Source: Eretmocerus hayati (Eukaryota; Arthropoda; Insecta; Hymenoptera; Aphelinidae). From it: a DNA stretch of 64,000 bases. Positions 60,073 to 64,000 of the stretch are shown in pieces. Numbering within the stretch: the stretch's first letter is position 1; each line of letters begins with the position of its first letter. Position numbers and translations under genes: made by a program. The notes beneath the pieces are model-generated. The model saw only the letters and a program-made list of their open reading frames with translations. It did not search any database and was not told the DNA's origin. The stretch lies in the NCBI GenBank assembly GCA_029851415.1, contig CM056742.1, forward strand, positions 152,897,121-152,961,120, given 5' to 3'.

Positions 60073-60090
60073 TGGTGTCAGAAGTGGGAT
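60073..60090 (+). promoter_or_regulatory. Primer-binding site, tRNA-Leu
   Basis: TGGTGTCAGAAGTGGGAT is the complement of the 3' end of a eukaryotic tRNA-Leu (ATCCCACTTCTGACACCA). It lies 4 nt after the presumed LTR end, as expected for priming of minus-strand synthesis. Confidence 0.85.
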
Positions 60091-60147
60091 GTTCCAGAAG
60101 AGCAAGAAGAGTTGCAAAATCACTTATCCAGAGAGAACCAACCATTT

Positions 60148-60645
60148 ATGAGCAGAACGCTGCCATTTACATTTGGCGTTCGGAATTCATCAATGACCAG
60201 CGAGGAGGCTCGACGCTCTTTCGATCATCTGGTTGAAGTTATCGACGACCAAATCAACGAGGCTATTCAACACGATAACTCATCGAAACCCGACATTGAG
60301 AGCCAGATTTTGAAGCAAATAGCGGATCAAGAAGCTTTCATCAGGGACCTACGTGCCAAGGAACCACAGAGTAATCGCATCGGTTGCAGCGAGGCCCGAT
60401 TACTCGCCCTCAAAGGTGCCCTAAAGGGCTATTACGCCGACAAAGCCCGAGACCAGCCTAGGCCATTTCCACATTTGGGGGACGAATTCTCCGTGCCATC
60501 AAATCTTCCACGTACCCGAGCTTACGCAGATCTTACTGCCTTGGATTTGAGCACCCGACCTACCTTGGCTAATATCAGCGAAGAGGAGGAAACCACCCTA
60601 TCTGGAGAGGAACAACCCTCAACTTCACGACGCAACGACTGCTGA
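60148..60645 (+). CDS. ORF-A, retrotransposon 5' ORF of unknown function
   Basis: 165 codons from the first ATG after the primer-binding site, which is the start I prefer; the frame is open further up into the LTR. I do not recognise the protein. It is acidic and Glu/Asp/Gln-rich with predicted helices (SFDHLVEVIDDQINEAI, ILKQIADQEAFIRDLRAKE) and a Ser/Thr/Glu-rich tail ending in STSRRNDC. It has no zinc knuckle, protease or membrane segment. It is separated from ORF-B by a 69-bp tandem duplication. It could be an additional structural or accessory protein, a detached Gag N-terminus or a chance survivor. Its intact 165 codons in a young element argue for coding. Confidence 0.5.
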   Translation: MSRTLPFTFGVRNSSMTSEEARRSFDHLVEVIDDQINEAIQHDNSSKPDIESQILKQIADQEAFIRDLRAKEPQSNRIGCSEARLLALKGALKGYYADKARDQPRPFPHLGDEFSVPSNLPRTRAYADLTALDLSTRPTLANISEEEETTLSGEEQPSTSRRNDC

Positions 60646-60663
60646 GGACCAGAAGCTCTGAAG

Positions 60664-60801
60664 TCCTGACTGACGTACATCGATGTAACAAGCCAACGAT
60701 TGCTGACAACCTGCGCTCCTGCCACCCCAGCTTCCTGACTGACGAACATCAAAGTAACGAGCCAACGATTGCTGACAACCTGCGCTCCTGCCACCCCGGT
60801 T
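60664..60801 (+). repeat. 69-bp tandem duplication between ORF-A and ORF-B
   Basis: TCCTGACTGACG begins at 60,664 and again at 60,733. Each copy contains AGCCAACGATTGCTGACAAC and CTGCGCTCCTGCCACCCC. The copies differ at a few positions. Confidence 0.9.
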
Positions 60802-60911
60802 GACGACCGCCGATAGCTCTACACATTGCTGCGCCGTTCTTCTGTTAAAAGCTAAGTAGTAGTCATAAGAAATTGGGACATTGAAAATTGGGTATTTTCG
60901 ATTCTGTCGGC

Positions 60912-61286
60912 ATGACCTCGGAGATGAGTGAGATTTTGACGCGTCTTGAGAAACTTGAAAAAGCAGTAAGCTCGTGTGAATCGAATGTGCGTGATCTTTC
61001 GAAACGAATGAACGAGGTAGATGATCTTTTTGGCGAACAGTATAATATCAACTCGGAGGATCAAGACGCTCAATTTAACATCACTCGGGAACTTGTCGAA
61101 CTTGGGAGCAAGTATACTTCTATTCTGCCTGTCCTTAAGGATATGTTAGAGTTGGTTAAGTTATCGAATGATAGTCTTGAAAAGTACATAGCAGAAATCA
61201 AACAAGAAATAAAATCATCTCTCGAGAATATCGACAGAAGCGGAAATGATGCTGAGAGGAAGAAATCGAAAACCCGGCGTAACTGA
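60912..61286 (+). CDS. ORF-B, coiled-coil protein overlapping gag
   Basis: 124 codons from the first ATG (60,912). The sequence is rich in heptad-like Leu/Ile spacing (ILTRLEKLEKAVSS, VRDLSKRMNEVDDL, YTSILPVLKDMLELVKLSN, YIAEIKQEIKSSLENI) and looks like a mostly helical coiled coil with a basic tail (KKSKTRRN). The last 13 codons overlap the gag start in the +1 frame. Gag N-termini of gypsy elements often carry a coiled coil, so this may be the N-terminal domain of gag split off by an indel. Alternatively it is a separate ORF with coupled or leaky translation of gag. I cannot tell these apart from one copy. Confidence 0.55.
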   Translation: MTSEMSEILTRLEKLEKAVSSCESNVRDLSKRMNEVDDLFGEQYNINSEDQDAQFNITRELVELGSKYTSILPVLKDMLELVKLSNDSLEKYIAEIKQEIKSSLENIDRSGNDAERKKSKTRRN

Positions 61287-62571
61287 ATCGGTGAGGCCCA
61301 CTATTTCTGATCCTGCGGGGTTACCGATGAACATTATGAATTCAAACGAAAATAACGATAATGCCAACACTGTGGGGGAACAGGGGTCCATTGCGTCCAT
61401 CCAATCTTCCGGTCTGGATCCTGGCTCGATGGAGACCAACCGATTCAATAATCTTATGGGCAGCAGTCCTTTTGTGTTCCCTGCCTCTGTGAATGATGGT
61501 AGCACTCCCGTGCGAAACAATGATCATATTTCTCGCTGCACGGTGAGAAAAGCCACCGATGTGGTAAAAATCCTACCAACTTTTAACGGTCGTGACACTA
61601 CGGTGGATCAATTCATTCGCGAGTGTAAAAATGCCGAGAGATTCGTGGACCCCACTGATAAAGATTTTTTCCTAGAACTTGTCAAATCCAAGATTGTGGA
61701 GCCAGCCAGAGCTCATATGCAAGGGCGAATTTTCACGACTTTTGACGAATTCGTAAAATGTCTAAAGAGGACCTTCTCGTCTGCCCAGAGTTTGCCTCAA
61801 TTGCAAGTCGATCTAGCCCGCGTGATCCAAAAAGAGGAGGAGAAAGTGACCGACTATGGGTTGCGTGTGACCAATATGCTCAATAGGGGGGTGGAACTGG
61901 TGAATGGTGGTTTTGAAGCCTCGGTCGCGCAAGGTATTATTGAGGGCCTTACTACGACCGCGATCGACTGTTTTGTGCTAGGACTGAAAACCGAAATAGC
62001 TCAAATGATTTTGGGGCGCGTTTTCACCTCTCTCGAGAGTGCAATTGGCACAGCCAGCGATTTAGAAAGACGGCTAGAACAAAGACGATATTTGGGAGTT
62101 TCGGTGGACGCTAAACCACGGCGCCTGTTTTGCCATGCCATTGAGAAAATCGACGATACGGTTAAACCCGAGAGTAAGAGAGATTTTGATAAATCGAAAA
62201 TACAATGTTATAATTGCTCAAATTTTGGACATTATTCTCGCGAATGCAGGACTAAACGAGCACCGTACGGGAATAGACGTTTCTGCACTTATTGCAATAG
62301 ATCCGGACATTCCATAGTAACTTGTGAACAATTGCGTCGACCTCCTAATCGCAGTACGGGGCGTATGGTGAATCGTTCTGAGGAATATTGTAATTTCTGT
62401 CGTAGAGTGGGCCATTCTTTCAACGGGTGTAGGCAACGTTTGTCACTGGAACGAGCCCCTCGAGAGAATAATTTAAACGGGAATCGCGACCGTCTGTTGG
62501 GGGCAAAGACGAGCTCGCCTCTTGCTGGACAGCCGTTGTCCAAAACCGTGCCCTCCTCGAACAACCCGTAG
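61246..62571 (+). CDS. gag: Gag polyprotein with three CCHC zinc knuckles
   Basis: 441 codons; a stop at 61,210-61,212 lies upstream in this frame and ATGATG at 61,246 is the natural start. Residues 1-105 are low-complexity (Asn/Ser-rich). From about 108 to 290 comes a capsid-like region (KILPTFNGRDTTVDQFIREC, FTTFDEFVKCLKRTFSS, EKVTDYGLRVTNMLNRGVEL, IAQMILGRVFTSLESAI) of the retrotransposon Gag type. Three CX2CX4HX4C nucleocapsid knuckles start at Cys 321, 347 and 382. The frame ends at TAG 62,569-62,571 and pol continues in the -1 frame. Gag would assemble the particle and bind RNA in the cytoplasm. The sequence is intact. Confidence 0.88.
   Translation: MMLRGRNRKPGVTESVRPTISDPAGLPMNIMNSNENNDNANTVGEQGSIASIQSSGLDPGSMETNRFNNLMGSSPFVFPASVNDGSTPVRNNDHISRCTVRKATDVVKILPTFNGRDTTVDQFIRECKNAERFVDPTDKDFFLELVKSKIVEPARAHMQGRIFTTFDEFVKCLKRTFSSAQSLPQLQVDLARVIQKEEEKVTDYGLRVTNMLNRGVELVNGGFEASVAQGIIEGLTTTAIDCFVLGLKTEIAQMILGRVFTSLESAIGTASDLERRLEQRRYLGVSVDAKPRRLFCHAIEKIDDTVKPESKRDFDKSKIQCYNCSNFGHYSRECRTKRAPYGNRRFCTYCNRSGHSIVTCEQLRRPPNRSTGRMVNRSEEYCNFCRRVGHSFNGCRQRLSLERAPRENNLNGNRDRLLGAKTSSPLAGQPLSKTVPSSNNP
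62472..62518 (+). promoter_or_regulatory. -1 ribosomal frameshift signal between gag and pol
   Basis: The slippery heptamer T TTA AAC (62,472-62,478) is in the right phase relative to gag. The last stop in the pol frame is TAA at 62,469-62,471, directly before it, and the pol frame is open from there to the window end. Seven nucleotides downstream a stem can form: GCGA / TCGC and CGTCT / AGACG around loop GTTGGGGGCAA (62,486-62,518). This is the standard architecture of -1 frameshift signals. Activity is inferred. Confidence 0.75.
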
Positions 62572-64000
62572 ATAGAACACGCTGTCCCGTCATTCGCGTG
62601 CGTAGTCCGGATTTGATTCACCGCGATGTCATATTATTGATAGACACTGGATCAGAATTGAATTTGTTGAAGATTAATATGCTCGCGACTCATGTGCAAG
62701 TTTTCGCGGGACGTGTTTTCGGACTGGCAGGCATTGGCCATGAGATGTTGTCTACTATCGGAGAAGGTATCATTCGTTTCGGAAACACAAATTGCGTAAT
62801 GAATATGGTCCCGGCAGAGTTTCCAATTCCGTACGACGGAATTTTTGGTATCCAGTTTTTAAGAGAACAAGGAGCCCTTCTATCATTCAAAAACAATTTC
62901 ATGATCTTGGAGAATTGCGCCAACGTTCCTATACCTTTTTCAGTCCACAACACATTCTGTCTAACGGCTAGATCAAAAACTCTTTGCAAGCTAAAATTGA
63001 AGGATACTAATTTGCATACAGGATATGTGCCTCGCATTAATGCGGGGCCGGATATTTTCGCGGGAGAGTGTTTGATAGAGAACCGCGGTGGATGGGCATA
63101 TATGTTCGTGATAAATTCCACATCTGAGGATGTGAACCTTACCTTGCCACCGCTAACAATTTATGATTATGATGTGAAAAGAAACCGATATGTGAACTCT
63201 ATAAGACAAATTCCTAAAGAGGAGAAGGATAGGGTGATTCAGGACCGGGTAGAGAGAATCATGAAAGAATTGGATTTAGAGGAATTGAATGAAGAGGAAA
63301 AAGATAGTGTTAAAAGTCTAGTTGCCAAATTCCCTTATGTTTTTCATTTACCTGGTGACAAACTTAGCTTAACTAACGCAGCTGCGTATGAAATCAAGAC
63401 TATAGATGAGAACCCGATAAATATCAAGCAATACAGACACCCGCCACATTTGCAAAAGGTCATTCAAGAGAAGGTTGACGAATTAATTGAGAACGATATA
63501 GTAGAGCCTTCCTCATCACCCTACAATTCTCCTCTGTGGATAGTGCCCAAGAAAGACGATGCTAAAGGTAATAAACAATACCGACTTGTCGTGGATTTCC
63601 GCGCCCTTAATGAAAAATCAATTGCTTCAGCATACCCGCTGCCAAATATTACCGACATCCTCGATCGGCTTGGTCAATGCCAGTATTTTTCGACACTAGA
63701 TTTGGCCCAGGGCTTTTATCAAATTCCCCTAGCTAGGGAATCTAGGGGAAAAACCGCATTTAGCACCCAGTACCAGCACCTACAATTCAGAAGATTAGCG
63801 ATGGGTTTAAAGGGCTCGCCAGGATTTTTCCAGGAAACTATGAACAAAATTTGCAACGGTCTCCAAGGTACCGAAATTTTGATTTACATGGATGACGCGA
63901 TATGTTATTCAAAAACCCTTCGTGAGCACTCTGAGAAAATGAAAAAACTCTTTGGCAGACTACAAACAGCTTCGCTGACGTTACAACCCAGCAAATGTAA
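62472..64000 (+). CDS. pol: Pol polyprotein (protease, reverse transcriptase), 3' truncated
   Basis: Read in the -1 frame relative to gag and expressed by frameshift, with no start codon of its own. The protease active site DTGS starts at 62,643. It is followed by a flap-like GLAGIG segment and a DGIFGIQFL motif in place of the usual (I/L)IG-D helix. Reverse transcriptase begins with the YRHPPHL and VEPSSSPYNSPLWIVPKKD region, then LVVDFRALNEKS, YPLPNI, FSTLDLAQGFYQI (catalytic Asp codon 63,699), TAFST, RRLAMGLKGSPGFFQ and YMDD (63,885-63,896, the other two catalytic Asp). No stop over 1.5 kb. The window ends shortly after YMDD, so RNase H and integrase lie outside. Confidence 0.92.

Larger units (their letters stand above)
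59366..64000 (+). mobile_element. Ty3/gypsy-type LTR retrotransposon, 5' part
   Basis: Order: LTR, tRNA-Leu primer-binding site, two small ORFs, gag, -1 frameshift site, pol with protease and reverse transcriptase. The element runs off the window inside reverse transcriptase, so RNase H, integrase and the 3' LTR are not seen. About 2.75 kb of gag and pol is free of stops, which suggests a young and possibly active copy. The protease-before-RT order and RT motifs fit Ty3/gypsy, but the family is not known to me. The left boundary is uncertain. Confidence 0.88.

Overview
This 64 kb window is AT-rich eukaryotic DNA, most likely from an insect. That is an inference from base composition, the kinds of transposon present and the short GT-AG intron inside a transposase; I cannot name the species. 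I found no convincing host protein-coding gene, rRNA gene or functional tRNA gene. What can be supported is almost entirely mobile-element DNA in a gene-poor stretch.

Layout. Positions 1-746 hold the end of a decayed LTR-retrotransposon gag, cut off by a small inverted-repeat element. About 7 kb without a recognisable gene follows. At 7.7-11.5 kb lies a nest of elements: a 530-bp foldback palindrome, a 5S rRNA-derived sequence on the minus strand, and, inserted into the 5S box C region, a nearly complete 2,659-bp Tigger/pogo-type DNA transposon. Its transposase keeps all three acidic catalytic residues and an 81-bp intron but carries a 1-base frameshift. From 12.5 to 14.4 kb a hexanucleotide-derived G-rich minisatellite sits between two diverged direct repeats. 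From 18.9 to 33.6 kb there is a scatter of non-autonomous inverted-repeat elements, including a pair of 1.2-kb elements with TA target sites and TTA-flanked Harbinger-like MITEs.

Two members of a family of very long hairpin elements lie at 34.5-35.8 kb and 37.3-39.1 kb. The second has been invaded by a 398-bp element that made a 5-bp CCTGG duplication, and its left end carries a perfect 85-nt palindrome. The largest structure is a 5.2-kb foldback at 40,401-45,587. Its inverted arms are 1.9 and 1.5 kb, and they enclose five 184-bp repeats and eleven 49-bp repeats built from CGCG-NN-CGCG palindromes. It carries no transposase.

From about 59.4 kb to the window end is the 5' part of an apparently intact Ty3/gypsy-type LTR retrotransposon. 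It has an LTR with a TATA box and 62-bp tandem repeats, a tRNA-Leu primer-binding site, two small ORFs of unknown function, gag with three CCHC zinc knuckles, and an open pol frame (protease, reverse transcriptase) cut by the window end. Gag and pol are in -1 relation. A textbook slippery heptamer TTTAAAC lies directly after the last pol-frame stop, with a possible stem-loop 7 nt downstream.

The strongest candidates for something undescribed are the 40.4-45.6 kb foldback with its palindromic arrays, and the retrotransposon with its extra 5' ORFs and frameshift signal.
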